A stretch of 64,000 nucleotides of DNA, taken from JANNVK01 sp031430435. GTDB taxonomy: Bacteria > Acidobacteriota > Blastocatellia > Pyrinomonadales > Pyrinomonadaceae. Shown piece after piece: positions 43,011 through 52,118 of the stretch (positions are counted from its first letter, which is position 1; each line of letters begins with the position of its first letter). The position numbers and the translations under genes are program-made. The notes beneath the pieces are model-generated. The model saw only the letters and a list, made by a program, of their open reading frames with translations. It made no database searches and was not told the origin of the DNA. Location: positions 62,001 to 126,000 of the forward strand of contig JANPBM010000004.1 in NCBI GenBank assembly GCA_031430435.1, read 5' to 3'.

Positions 43011-44555
43011 ATGAAACAAATTAGAAATCTGTTATTTTCATTGGCAGTATTTGCGTTGAGCGTAAATGTTATTACTGCCCAACAAACTTTAACCACCAAC
43101 ACGGGAACGCCGGTCGGTGATAACCAAAACTCGAAAACTGCGGGCGAAAACGGTCCTGTTTTGCTCGAAGATATTCATTTGATTGAAAAACTTGCGGCGT
43201 TTGACCGTGAAAGAATTCCCGAAAGAGTTGTTCACGCGCGCGGAGCCGCAGGATTTGGCGAATTTGAAAGCTACGGTAATTTTTCGGCTGACACAAAGGC
43301 GAGTTTTTTGAACGCAAAAGGTAAGAAAACTCCTGTACTTCTGCGTTTTTCAACCGTCATTCATCCGAGCGGTTCGCCTGAAACAGCTCGCGATCCACGC
43401 GGTTTTGCCGTTAAATTTTACACCGACGAAGGAATCTATGACATTGTGGGAAATAATCTGCCCGTTTTCTTTATCAGAGACGCAATCAAATTCCCCGATA
43501 TGGTTCATTCTTTGAAACCTTCGCCGGTTACAAATAAACAAGACCCGAATCGTATTTTCGACTTTTTTCAACATATTCCCGAAGCAACACATATGTTTAC
43601 CTTTCTGTTCTCTGACCAAGGAATTCCGGCTAATTACAGAGAAACAAACGGTTTCGGCGTTCACGCTTTCAAATGGGTGAATGCAAAAGGCGAAGTTGTT
43701 TATGTAAAATACAAATGGACTTCGCAACAAGGCGTGAAAAATTTGTCGGGTGAAGAAGCAAAAAAAGTACAAGCGGAAGATTGGCAGCACGCGACGGTTG
43801 ATTTGTTTCAAAACATCAAAAAAGGAAATTTTCCGGCTTGGGAATTGAGCGTTCAGATTTTAAAAGCCGCTGATTTAGATAAATTTGACTTTAATCCGTT
43901 GGATGCAACCAAAATTTGGGATGAAAAACTTATTCCGTCGGTCAAAGTCGGCAAAATGACTTTGAACCGTAATCCGAAGAACTTTTTTGAAGAAGTTGAG
44001 CAATCAGCCTTTTCACCCGCGAATTTAGTTCCCGGAATCGAGGCTTCCGAAGACAGACTTTTGCAAGGTCGTCTGTTTTCATATCTTGATACGCAACGCT
44101 ATCGGTTAGGCGCAAATTTCCAGCAGTTGCCTGTAAATGCACCGAAAAACAAGCGAAACAGCTACAATCAAGACGGAAACCTCAGCGAATTGGAGAAAGA
44201 TTCGGAAGTAAATTATCAACCGAATACCATTGATCCGAAAAATTCATTTGCGGACGACAATGCCAAAAAGTCTTCGCAACTGTCTTTGAACGGCTCAACA
44301 CAGCAAAAACGCATCGGCAAAACGCTAAATTTCAAACAAGCGGGCGATTTGTATATGTCGTTTTCCGAAAGCGAAAAAACTAATCTTATCAAAAATTTAG
44401 TCGGTGATTTGAGTGCTGTCCGCAACAAAGAAACCGTAAAAATTATGGTCAGCTATTTTTACAAAGCCAACGCCGATTACGGAACACGTTTGGCGAAAGC
44501 GTTGAATCTTGACGCAACCGAAATTTCGGGAATGTCCGGCAAATTGAGCGAATAA
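43011..44555 (+). CDS. Exported monofunctional catalase (KatB-like)
   Basis: 514 residues. Signal peptide (LFSLAVFALSVNVITAQ) then a heme catalase. Catalytic His75 (ERVVHARG), Asn148 (DIVGNNLPVFF) and the proximal Tyr358 (RLFSYLDTQRYRLG) are all present, as are DPRGFAVKFYT and the QHIPEATH segment. Length and signal peptide match the periplasmic KatB of Pseudomonas (about 513). It disproportionates H2O2 in the periplasm. A strong ribosome binding site (AGGAGAT) precedes the ATG. It is followed by an AnkB-like ankyrin gene, as in the Pseudomonas katB-ankB operon. Confidence 0.95.
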   Translation: MKQIRNLLFSLAVFALSVNVITAQQTLTTNTGTPVGDNQNSKTAGENGPVLLEDIHLIEKLAAFDRERIPERVVHARGAAGFGEFESYGNFSADTKASFLNAKGKKTPVLLRFSTVIHPSGSPETARDPRGFAVKFYTDEGIYDIVGNNLPVFFIRDAIKFPDMVHSLKPSPVTNKQDPNRIFDFFQHIPEATHMFTFLFSDQGIPANYRETNGFGVHAFKWVNAKGEVVYVKYKWTSQQGVKNLSGEEAKKVQAEDWQHATVDLFQNIKKGNFPAWELSVQILKAADLDKFDFNPLDATKIWDEKLIPSVKVGKMTLNRNPKNFFEEVEQSAFSPANLVPGIEASEDRLLQGRLFSYLDTQRYRLGANFQQLPVNAPKNKRNSYNQDGNLSELEKDSEVNYQPNTIDPKNSFADDNAKKSSQLSLNGSTQQKRIGKTLNFKQAGDLYMSFSESEKTNLIKNLVGDLSAVRNKETVKIMVSYFYKANADYGTRLAKALNLDATEISGMSGKLSE

Positions 44556-44568
44556 GTTAATAACCTGA

Positions 44569-44614
44569 AGACGAGAGATTTTATCGCAAATTGAATTGTC
44601 TCTCGTCTTTTAAA
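44569..44614 (+). terminator. Hairpin between catalase and ankyrin genes
   Basis: An 11-bp perfect stem AAGACGAGAGA (44569-44579) and TCTCTCGTCTT (44600-44610), then TTTT. It may terminate most transcripts and let a fraction into the ankyrin gene. Confidence 0.8.
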
Positions 44615-44633
44615 ATACTACGGAGAAACCAAA

Positions 44634-45170
44634 ATGAAGACTATATTGCAATTATTATTTTTATTTATCTTAACCACAGGCTGCGTTTTTGCACAAAATT
44701 CCGACATTTTTGATGCCGCAAGAAATAACGATACCGAAACGCTAAAGAAATTAATTGATGAAAAAGTCGATGTGAATCAGCAAAATAAACAAGGCTTTAC
44801 AGCTTTAATTTTGGCGTGCTATAACGGAAATTTTGAAGCGGCGGAATTGTTATTGAAGCACAAGGCAGACGTTTCGGCAACTGATAAAACAGGACGAAAC
44901 GCATTGATGTCGGCTAGTTTCAAAGGCGATGCAAAAATTGTCGAACTGCTTTTGAAATACAAATCAAACGTCAATACGGTTGATTTGGCAGGTGCAACAT
45001 CGCTGATGTTCGCTTCATTGACCGGAAAAGCCGAGGTTGTAAAAATACTTTTGAAAGATGGCGCCAATGCAAAGATTATTGACAAAAGAGGCTTTACCGC
45101 CTTGAGTTTAGCCGAACAGCAAGGTGCGGACGAAGTTATCGCAATTTTACGCAAAGCCGGTGAAAATTGA
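44634..45170 (+). CDS. Exported ankyrin-repeat protein (AnkB-like)
   Basis: 178 residues. Signal peptide (LLFLFILTTGCVFAQ) and four ankyrin repeats of about 33 residues (for example NKQGFTALILACYNGNFEAAELLLKHKADV and DKTGRNALMSASFKGDAKIVELLLKYKSNV). Ankyrin repeats bind proteins. In Pseudomonas, AnkB is needed for full periplasmic KatB activity, and the same gene order here argues for that role: stabilising or anchoring the catalase. A T-T-G-C stretch before the cleavage site could suggest a lipoprotein, but the -3 residue does not fit well. Confidence 0.9.
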   Translation: MKTILQLLFLFILTTGCVFAQNSDIFDAARNNDTETLKKLIDEKVDVNQQNKQGFTALILACYNGNFEAAELLLKHKADVSATDKTGRNALMSASFKGDAKIVELLLKYKSNVNTVDLAGATSLMFASLTGKAEVVKILLKDGANAKIIDKRGFTALSLAEQQGADEVIAILRKAGEN

Positions 45171-45183
45171 TTCGATTCGGCTT

Positions 45184-46863
45184 TTACAAATAAATTATTC
45201 GATGCCCTTTATCGTCCAAATCAATCGCTTCGTAAATCCAATCAATCGCGTAATTTCCGTGTTTATTCAAAACAGTTGAAATATTTAACGTGCGTTCCTG
45301 CAAGTGTTTATTGGGCAAAAGCGCAGCAAACATTGTTTCAAGTTGCCGTCTGACCGTTTCGTCTTTGCGGACTTCGGCGAGATAAAACTTTTTACGCATC
45401 GCGGCAATGTGATAAAGAATTTTTTGGCGGCGTTTGATTGAATTATCGGCTAAGGTTGATTCTGTTTCACGCAAACTTTTTTCTAATCTGCTGAGTTGCG
45501 CGTTGATTGTTTCTTCAACTTCGGCGAAAATTTGCGTTGTTTCCCTGTTCAAAAATCTTTCCACGATTCGCGGTGTCAAATTTTCTTCGCCGATGAGTAA
45601 ATCTTTCGGTTTCAAATCGTATTTCGCCAATGTTTTGGCGTGTTTCGGCTCGATAAAAGTAAAACTTTGGCGATGGAAAATTGCGGTAATCGGTCGTTCC
45701 AAAATCCTGTAAACTTCGCCTGATTGGGCAAAATACGCAATTTCCGCCGCCCCGCCGAAATAGCAAATTGTCGGCAATAAATAATCTTGGACAACGGAAC
45801 GCAAAACAACGCTCGGCGAAAACTTTTCGGGCGAAACTTCGGCTAATTCGGCAAGCTCTTTAAGCGTGAATTCCCTGTCAATATCTTTGGTTTTGAAAGT
45901 TCCTTGCGAAGTTTTTTTCAAGGCGTGGCGGGTTTTGTCATTCGCCTGATAAAAAAGTGGAAAATAATCTTCGTTGATTAAAACTTGGGCGTGATAGCCT
46001 TCTTCGACCAGTTTTTCGCTTCGCGCGCGCAATGCGGAAACAATTTCTTCCGATTTTTTAATCGCGTTGACATAAACGGGTGCGGCAAGTTTTTTCAGCC
46101 GAACATCAAGCGGACACAGCACAATTAAACCGAATCTGCCGATGATATTCGTCAGCATTCGGGCAAAAGCATCGCCGTAATCAACGCCTTCGACCCAAGT
46201 TTTTTCAATCATTTCTCGCAATTCGTCGGTAAATTCCGTATGCGGCAAACCGGCGAAAAGTTCGGCAATCGTGCCGTTGATAGACGCGTCGTTTTTGACA
46301 TAACCGACCGGCAAATTTTCATAACAGCGTTTCGGTTCATTGCGAAGTTCGGCTAAATCGCCGTTTTTATCGATAAAAAAAGTGTTTGAAACTTCGAGAA
46401 AATCGTGATCTTCGGTCGCAATCCAAAAAACAGGTACGGCTTTGAAACCGCGACCACGCAAACATTCGGTTAATTTTACGGCAGAAAGAGCTTTGTAAAT
46501 TGTGTAAAGCGGTCCGGTAAACAGTCCGGCTTGCTGTCCGGAAACAACCGCCGCACAATCTTTATCGCGCAAAAGTTCAATATTTTCGAGCGTCTTTGCA
46601 GTTGCTCCGTTACCGCGATTGGCTTCTTCCAAAATATCGCAAAGCACATTTCGATCCGTTTTATAATTCGCCAAAACATTCGGAATTTGTTTTGAAATTT
46701 CGGTGTGCGAATTTACGGCGTGCGGGTAATATCTCAGCAAATCTTTAGAATTTTGCTGATATTCGAGAAAAAGTTTTGACTGGTGCGGGACATTCGCAAA
46801 CGGCAAACTTTCGGTCGAAATTACTTTATCGCTCGGACACGGACAAACTGCTTCTTGACTCAC
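45184..46863 (-). CDS. bshC: Bacillithiol biosynthesis cysteine-adding enzyme BshC
   Basis: About 559 residues from the GTG at 46863, which has GGAG 8 nt upstream; the ATG at 46992 would add 43 residues unlike the family. Markers are STESLPFANVPHQSKLFLEYQQN at the N-terminus, AAVVSGQQAGLFTGPLYTIYKA with the nucleotide-fold motif and EDHDFLEVSNTFF, all typical of BshC. It joins cysteine to GlcN-malate to complete bacillithiol, the low-molecular thiol used in place of glutathione. Presence next to peroxide-defence genes is thematically consistent. Confidence 0.92.
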   Translation of the reverse strand: MSQEAVCPCPSDKVISTESLPFANVPHQSKLFLEYQQNSKDLLRYYPHAVNSHTEISKQIPNVLANYKTDRNVLCDILEEANRGNGATAKTLENIELLRDKDCAAVVSGQQAGLFTGPLYTIYKALSAVKLTECLRGRGFKAVPVFWIATEDHDFLEVSNTFFIDKNGDLAELRNEPKRCYENLPVGYVKNDASINGTIAELFAGLPHTEFTDELREMIEKTWVEGVDYGDAFARMLTNIIGRFGLIVLCPLDVRLKKLAAPVYVNAIKKSEEIVSALRARSEKLVEEGYHAQVLINEDYFPLFYQANDKTRHALKKTSQGTFKTKDIDREFTLKELAELAEVSPEKFSPSVVLRSVVQDYLLPTICYFGGAAEIAYFAQSGEVYRILERPITAIFHRQSFTFIEPKHAKTLAKYDLKPKDLLIGEENLTPRIVERFLNRETTQIFAEVEETINAQLSRLEKSLRETESTLADNSIKRRQKILYHIAAMRKKFYLAEVRKDETVRRQLETMFAALLPNKHLQERTLNISTVLNKHGNYAIDWIYEAIDLDDKGHRIIYL

Positions 46864-46903
46864 AAATTTAACTCCTTGAATTTTAATTATACCAAAACAA
46901 AAA

Positions 46904-46926
46904 GAGCAACGCACAAAACGTTGCTC
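46904..46926 (-). terminator. Terminator of the BNR-propeller gene
   Basis: On the minus strand GAGCAACG and CGTTGCTC (46919-46926 and 46904-46911 complements), loop of 7 nt, followed by TTTTTGTTTT. Confidence 0.85.
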
Positions 46927-47010
46927 AAACTTGTTTGATTTCGGTTTCCGAGTTAAAAAAGTAATTTTAACGATAACCCGATCCCGAAACAATCAGATAA
47001 TTTAATACTG

Positions 47011-49164
47011 TTATTTCGGTGAAACAACTCGCGGGCGAACCTCTGTCGCATCGCCGGTTGAAGCAGTCGGCGGCGTTCGTTCAATCATATAAATTCCCGA
47101 TGAATGAGTGCCGACCAACAAACGATTGGTGTTTTTGGGGTCAATCGCCAACGACCAAACTCGGCGAGTCGGCAAATTTAATTCTTTCGCATCGATTCGC
47201 TTCCAGTTTTTGCCCGCATCGACCGATTGATAAACGCCGCCGCTTCCTTCCAACGAACTGGCGACGAAAACTTCATCGGAGTTATTCGGATTTATCGCAA
47301 TACTTCTGAAATTTCCGACCGGCAGATTTCCGCCGCGTCGATTCCAAGTTTGTCCGCCGTCACGCGACACAAAAAGCGTTTGAGTAGTGCCGACATAAAT
47401 TATATCTGCATTATTCGGATCGATTTCTATTGCGCTAATCGGCGTTATTGTCGGGATGCCGGCAACTTGTTTCCAAGTTAAACCGTTATCTTGCGAAATA
47501 ATTACGCCCGAAAAAGTTGTGCCGGCAAAAATTCTGTTCGGCATTTGGATCGATGAAGCGACGGCAAAAACTCGCTCGTCGATTCCCGCTCCAAACGAGA
47601 ATTTATCCCATCCCGCCGAAACATTTTGGCTTCGATACAAACCTTTATCGGTTGCCGCAAAAATCCCGTTCTTACCGTCGTTGGCATAGCCTAAAGTATT
47701 GACTCTGACTTTTGTATCAATCGCCAAGACACGCTTGATTGACGGTGCAACAGGTTTTACAGCCGCAATCGGAGTCGTTTTCTTACCCGTTGATTTACCT
47801 TTTTTTACAACCGGTTTTTTTGGCGCAACGACACCCGACTTTATTTGCGACCACGATCCGCCGCGATCAAGCGAACGATATATTCCTTGATTTGTGCCAA
47901 GATAAATCGTGTTTTGATTCTGCTCGTCTTGTAAAATCGAAGCCGGCGTTGTTTGTTCGACAGACAAATTTTTAACCGAAGATTTCCAAGTTGTTCCGCT
48001 GTCATCGCTGACAAAAACAAATCCGCCGCCGGTTGCCGTGTTATTAGTGGTGGCATAAAACCGATTCGGTCTGCCCGCGTCAGACACAATGTTGTAAGTA
48101 AAACGACTGGTTAAATTGCCGTTTTGCACCTCGAAATTGCGTCCGCCATCGGTTGAAACCATTAAACCGTAATTATTTGTGGCTATATAAACTTTGTCCG
48201 GTTCGTCCGGGTGAACAGCGATATAATTGATTTCAAGATCGCGCCGAGTTGTCAAAAGCCAAGTTTTGCCTGCATCCGGCGACATCCAAAAGCCTTCGGT
48301 CGTGCCGGCATAAACCGCTCCGTTACCCGCCGGGTTTTGCAAAATCGCTCGTGTCCGCCGCGATGCCGAAGGAATGCCGTTAAATTTCCGCCAAAGATCG
48401 CCCGAATTAAACGATTCGTAAATTCCGCTGCAAGCCGAGGCAATAATATGGTCGGGATTTTTCGGGTCAATATCAATCGCAAACACATCGGAATCATCAA
48501 TCATTCCCGCACTGATGCGTTTCCAACTTTTGCCCGCATCGGTCGTTTTATAAGCTCGCCACGAAGTTCCCGCATACATTACGTTCGTATCGCGCGAATC
48601 AATGACAACGGAATCGACAATCAGGTTGGTGAAAAACGAATTATCTTCAACTTGTTTCCAATCTTCGCCCGAATTTTTTGAAACAAATACTTTGCCGAAT
48701 GTGCCGACCATCATTATTTTCGGATTTTTTTCGGATTGAGTAAGCGCGTGCATCGCTTCGTCTTTCAAATCTTTTGATTCTTTCCAAGTTTCGCCGCCGT
48801 CTTTCGATCGCCAAAAACCGCCCGGCTCTTTATGCCGATGACCCGAAACATAAATAGAATTCGAATCGCTCCTGTCAACCACAATGTTATCGAGCGTAAT
48901 CTGCGGACGATTAAACGTAATCAAATAATTCCAAGTTTTGCCCGCGTCTTTCGAGGTGTAAACTTGGCTGTCCAAGGTTGTTGCATACAGCCGATTTTTG
49001 TCTTTCGGATCAATCGCAATGGTGCGAATATCGCCGCCGCTGGGTCCGACAATTTGCCAATTATCAAATTTCACGGTCTCGTTCGGCGTAATTGCCGACA
49101 CCGAAAAAGCACTCAGTAAGATTGAAAAGATTAAGCAGGTTAAAAGTTTTTGTTTGATTTTCAT
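47011..49164 (-). CDS. Exported BNR/YCF48-type beta-propeller protein
   Basis: 717 residues. Signal peptide (CLIFSILLSAFSVSAITPNE) then many Asp-box repeats of the S/T-x-D-x-G-x-T-W type (SKDGGETWKES, SKNSGEDWKQV, SRDGGQTWNRR, SVDAGKNWKRI), arranged as in sialidase/VPS10-like propellers with about 10-14 blades. A Lys/Pro-rich linker (about 450-475: KKPVVKKGKSTGKK) divides two propeller halves. It is outside the cytoplasm and probably binds polysaccharide or protein. Catalytic residues of sialidases are not visible, so it is not a proven glycosidase. Confidence 0.88.
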   Translation of the reverse strand: MKIKQKLLTCLIFSILLSAFSVSAITPNETVKFDNWQIVGPSGGDIRTIAIDPKDKNRLYATTLDSQVYTSKDAGKTWNYLITFNRPQITLDNIVVDRSDSNSIYVSGHRHKEPGGFWRSKDGGETWKESKDLKDEAMHALTQSEKNPKIMMVGTFGKVFVSKNSGEDWKQVEDNSFFTNLIVDSVVIDSRDTNVMYAGTSWRAYKTTDAGKSWKRISAGMIDDSDVFAIDIDPKNPDHIIASACSGIYESFNSGDLWRKFNGIPSASRRTRAILQNPAGNGAVYAGTTEGFWMSPDAGKTWLLTTRRDLEINYIAVHPDEPDKVYIATNNYGLMVSTDGGRNFEVQNGNLTSRFTYNIVSDAGRPNRFYATTNNTATGGGFVFVSDDSGTTWKSSVKNLSVEQTTPASILQDEQNQNTIYLGTNQGIYRSLDRGGSWSQIKSGVVAPKKPVVKKGKSTGKKTTPIAAVKPVAPSIKRVLAIDTKVRVNTLGYANDGKNGIFAATDKGLYRSQNVSAGWDKFSFGAGIDERVFAVASSIQMPNRIFAGTTFSGVIISQDNGLTWKQVAGIPTITPISAIEIDPNNADIIYVGTTQTLFVSRDGGQTWNRRGGNLPVGNFRSIAINPNNSDEVFVASSLEGSGGVYQSVDAGKNWKRIDAKELNLPTRRVWSLAIDPKNTNRLLVGTHSSGIYMIERTPPTASTGDATEVRPRVVSPK

Positions 49165-49340
49165 AGCATTAAAGTTTTGGAAAGATTTATAACCTCACGT
49201 TTTATCGAGATTTAGGATGATTCATTCACCGTAAATTGTTGCTTTCAAAATAAATGTCAGGTTGACGATTAAGGCAAGGCATCGAGTTTTACTTAAAACT
49301 CTCTATTATTCTAACTCTTATAAATTAAAATGAAAAGCGA

Positions 49341-49378
49341 AAGCGAGCAAACGTTCATTGCTGAACTTCTGCTCGCTT
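49341..49378 (-). terminator. Terminator of the outer-membrane barrel gene
   Basis: On the minus strand a 9-bp stem AAGCGAGCA (49370-49378 complement) and TGCTCGCTT (49341-49349 complement), then CGCTTTTCATTTT. The rest of the gap 49165-49422 shows no gene. Confidence 0.75.
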
Positions 49379-49422
49379 AAGAATTAGGTCATATCAAAAT
49401 TTCAGATATGAACGATTTTTGA

Positions 49423-51828
49423 TTACATCGGTGGTTCTGCGCCTGCCGGAACAATCCAGTATTCTGTATTGACCGCACCCGACCCGCCGTTGTTTTTAAT
49501 TACAACACGACTTGGATCGATTCCGATAAAAGGAATCGCTTTGTTGAGTTGTTTTACTCGTTTGGCAATTTCCTTGGCTGAACCGGTATTGACGATATAC
49601 AACGTTGCTGTCGGATCGGCACCGAGTTCACCGTCGCGGATGTCTTGTAAGTTTTTCTTAACGTCGTCATCCGGAGCAGGTCCTTGATCAGCCACTTTCT
49701 TCTTAGGTTGTTGAGTCGGCGGACAACCAATATCACCTGATGCAGATGAAGTTGTTCGACAGTCGGCACAGAAGTCTGAACCAGCCATTTCGGCGGTTGC
49801 CGTTACGGATGTTCCGCAAGCTACGCCTGATGTGTCAACGGTGATAACCGCACTGCCTTGACCTTCTTTAATTGTTCCGGCTGAAACCGTCCAATTATAT
49901 TTGTCAACGCCGCCGGCGTTAGCCGTAAAGGTCATCATTTCGCCTTCTTTAACTGCTGACGAAGGACCTGAAACGCTCAGTGTCGGGCAAACACAAGGTT
50001 TTGGACAATCTGTACACTCTTTAACCGTTACGGTTTTGGTAACTGTTTTACCGCAAAGTCCGCAACCGTTATCAACTGCTGATGTGATTGTGTATGTTCC
50101 TGCTTTGACGTTGCTCAAATCCCAACTGACATTTGAACCGCTTCCGACAATACGACCGGCTGAAACCGTGTAATTGTAAAGAAGTTGGTCATTTGCAGGA
50201 TTTGTGGCGGTTGATTTGACACCAAGTGTCGATTTATCCGAACACTCACCTTTGCCTCCGTTCGCACATGGCAATGTAATCATTGAATCTTCAACTTCAA
50301 GATTAGTTACATCGGCAAAAGCAACCGGTATTCCGGCGGCGGCATCCGAACGTGAATTACGACGACCGACAGAAAGCGATACGATGTATCCGTGCGGATC
50401 GTTTGAAGTTACAAAACCGTTAGGAATGCCTGCGCTGACAATGCTGGTAGTCGTTGCGGCACCGCCGTTTCTTCCGTCAATCACCACATTACCGTTGAAA
50501 GCAGAATCTTTCAGGCTGTCGCGGTCTGTTTGATTAACGTTGTAACGATAGGCTGCGCCAACGCTCATCCAACGAGTCGGAAACCAACGGAAACCTGCAA
50601 GGGCATCAGTCGGGCTGACTTCGAGAGCGTTTGGTGTGCGACCGCCAACATATTGTTGAGTTCTGAACTCTAAAATAGGTTGAAAATATCGGTTGACGGG
50701 AAAATCGATACCGACTGAAGCCAAAACTTCATCGGGACGATCAAGCAAAGTGAATGTTCCGTTTGGAAATTCGCCTTTGACGCTGCTGTTAAGTTTGTAG
50801 CCGATGTTAGCCGAAATGTTCATCCATTTACGAACCCGACTGTCGGCAAACAAAACAACTCCGACATCACCGCGATTTCCGCCGGCACTTGCACCGCGTT
50901 GCAGTTGATTAAAACCACTGACGGCATTTGCTGTATCGGTGTACCAGTTGTAATAAGCAATGACACCTACACCAAGCGGGTTGTTCGGACCTGTGAAACG
51001 CCATTTAGCGCCTGCCGAAAATGTATTGAAAGCAGATTCACCGTATTGACGATTCAAAAACGGAGCATCAGGCAAATAACTCGGAGCAACCGAAAAGACA
51101 GTTGGCGCAGAACTTGCTGCTCCGCCTGCCGGCAAATTTGTAAATTGCAAAACGATTCCGGGTAAAATACCGCCGTAAGACGAACCTACACCGGGGAAAA
51201 GGTCTGCCCCGTTTCCACCCGCACGCGGAGCGCTCAGCTGAGCAACGCCTGTCGGATAACCAAAAATTGTGCCCGGATTAGCTCCCGAATAACCGAATGT
51301 TCCGGCTGAAGCCCCGACATACGGATATTGCGCAAAAGGAGCGCCTTGCGGACGAAAAATGGCTGTGTTAGCAAACTGGCTTGTGCCGGGACCTTGCGGT
51401 GCCAAAACAATTGCTGCCGGGCTAACTAAGCCTGCACCAACTCGCACTTGCGAATTGGGAAGATAAAAACCAGAAAGATTTCTCGGAGAATTTACTTTAA
51501 TCCCACGATAAGCATCCGTGTTGAAGAACAACTCTAAATGGTCATTCAATCCAACCTGGAAACTGATAGGCACCTCAGTAAAATCTACGTTGCCCGGATC
51601 GCGGTCAAAATTGCTGTAAGCGGCACTAAAGGTATATTCACCTTTTCTTAGTGTTTGCCCGTCATAAACGGTAAAAAGTCCGGTCGGACCTCCTACAGGA
51701 CCACCCGTGCCAACTGTTGGGGCAAGGTTTCTCGGATCACTTTCCGGTCTTAATGTCTGTGCTGACACGGTAAATACCGATGTCAAAATTAAAAGCGTAG
51801 TCAATAACGCTATTTTCGCGAGTTTCAT
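49423..51828 (-). CDS. Outer-membrane beta-barrel protein with Ig-like domains
   Basis: About 801 residues. I chose the ATG at 51828, which has a strong ribosome binding site (GGAGG, 6 nt away) and gives the signal peptide LAKIALLTTLLILTSVFTVSAQ. Residues about 30-460 form a porin-like barrel rich in Gly/aromatic strands (GEYTFSAAYSNFDRDPG, HLELFFNTDAY). Then come two Ig/PKD-type domains (about 490-690) with cysteine pairs (CANGGKGEC, CGLCGKTVTKT, CTDCPKPCVC), a Pro/Gln hinge, and a C-terminal domain (720-801) that ends WIVPAGAEPPM. It is probably a surface structural protein. A consensus promoter precedes it. No known family name. Confidence 0.78.
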   Translation of the reverse strand: MKLAKIALLTTLLILTSVFTVSAQTLRPESDPRNLAPTVGTGGPVGGPTGLFTVYDGQTLRKGEYTFSAAYSNFDRDPGNVDFTEVPISFQVGLNDHLELFFNTDAYRGIKVNSPRNLSGFYLPNSQVRVGAGLVSPAAIVLAPQGPGTSQFANTAIFRPQGAPFAQYPYVGASAGTFGYSGANPGTIFGYPTGVAQLSAPRAGGNGADLFPGVGSSYGGILPGIVLQFTNLPAGGAASSAPTVFSVAPSYLPDAPFLNRQYGESAFNTFSAGAKWRFTGPNNPLGVGVIAYYNWYTDTANAVSGFNQLQRGASAGGNRGDVGVVLFADSRVRKWMNISANIGYKLNSSVKGEFPNGTFTLLDRPDEVLASVGIDFPVNRYFQPILEFRTQQYVGGRTPNALEVSPTDALAGFRWFPTRWMSVGAAYRYNVNQTDRDSLKDSAFNGNVVIDGRNGGAATTTSIVSAGIPNGFVTSNDPHGYIVSLSVGRRNSRSDAAAGIPVAFADVTNLEVEDSMITLPCANGGKGECSDKSTLGVKSTATNPANDQLLYNYTVSAGRIVGSGSNVSWDLSNVKAGTYTITSAVDNGCGLCGKTVTKTVTVKECTDCPKPCVCPTLSVSGPSSAVKEGEMMTFTANAGGVDKYNWTVSAGTIKEGQGSAVITVDTSGVACGTSVTATAEMAGSDFCADCRTTSSASGDIGCPPTQQPKKKVADQGPAPDDDVKKNLQDIRDGELGADPTATLYIVNTGSAKEIAKRVKQLNKAIPFIGIDPSRVVIKNNGGSGAVNTEYWIVPAGAEPPM

Positions 51829-51991
51829 CACATTCCTCCGGCGAAATACAAAGTATTTTAAATTTTTAAGTCTTTTTAGAGCGTAGCAACCAAAAACCAA
51901 ACTGCGGTTTTCGGGTCAACTACAAAATTATTGCGTTTTGTTGGAAACAATTTCCCGACAAAAACCCAACTTAATCCAAAAGTTATAGTCT

Positions 51992-52020
51992 TTTATAAGG
52001 CAGTCTTGGGCAAAAGTCAA
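51992..52020 (-). promoter_or_regulatory. Strong promoter for the barrel gene
   Basis: On the minus strand TTGACT (52015-52020), 17-nt spacer, TATAAA (51992-51997). The leader to the ATG at 51828 is about 155 nt long. The gap 51829-52118 holds no gene. Confidence 0.75.
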
Positions 52021-52118
52021 CAAAACTTATCGTTTCCTTAAAAAGATTACTTTAGTTTTGCTTGAAAATCAAGCATTTTTTCGTTTTCATTACGAAAACA
52101 AAATGTCTGTTCAGCAGA

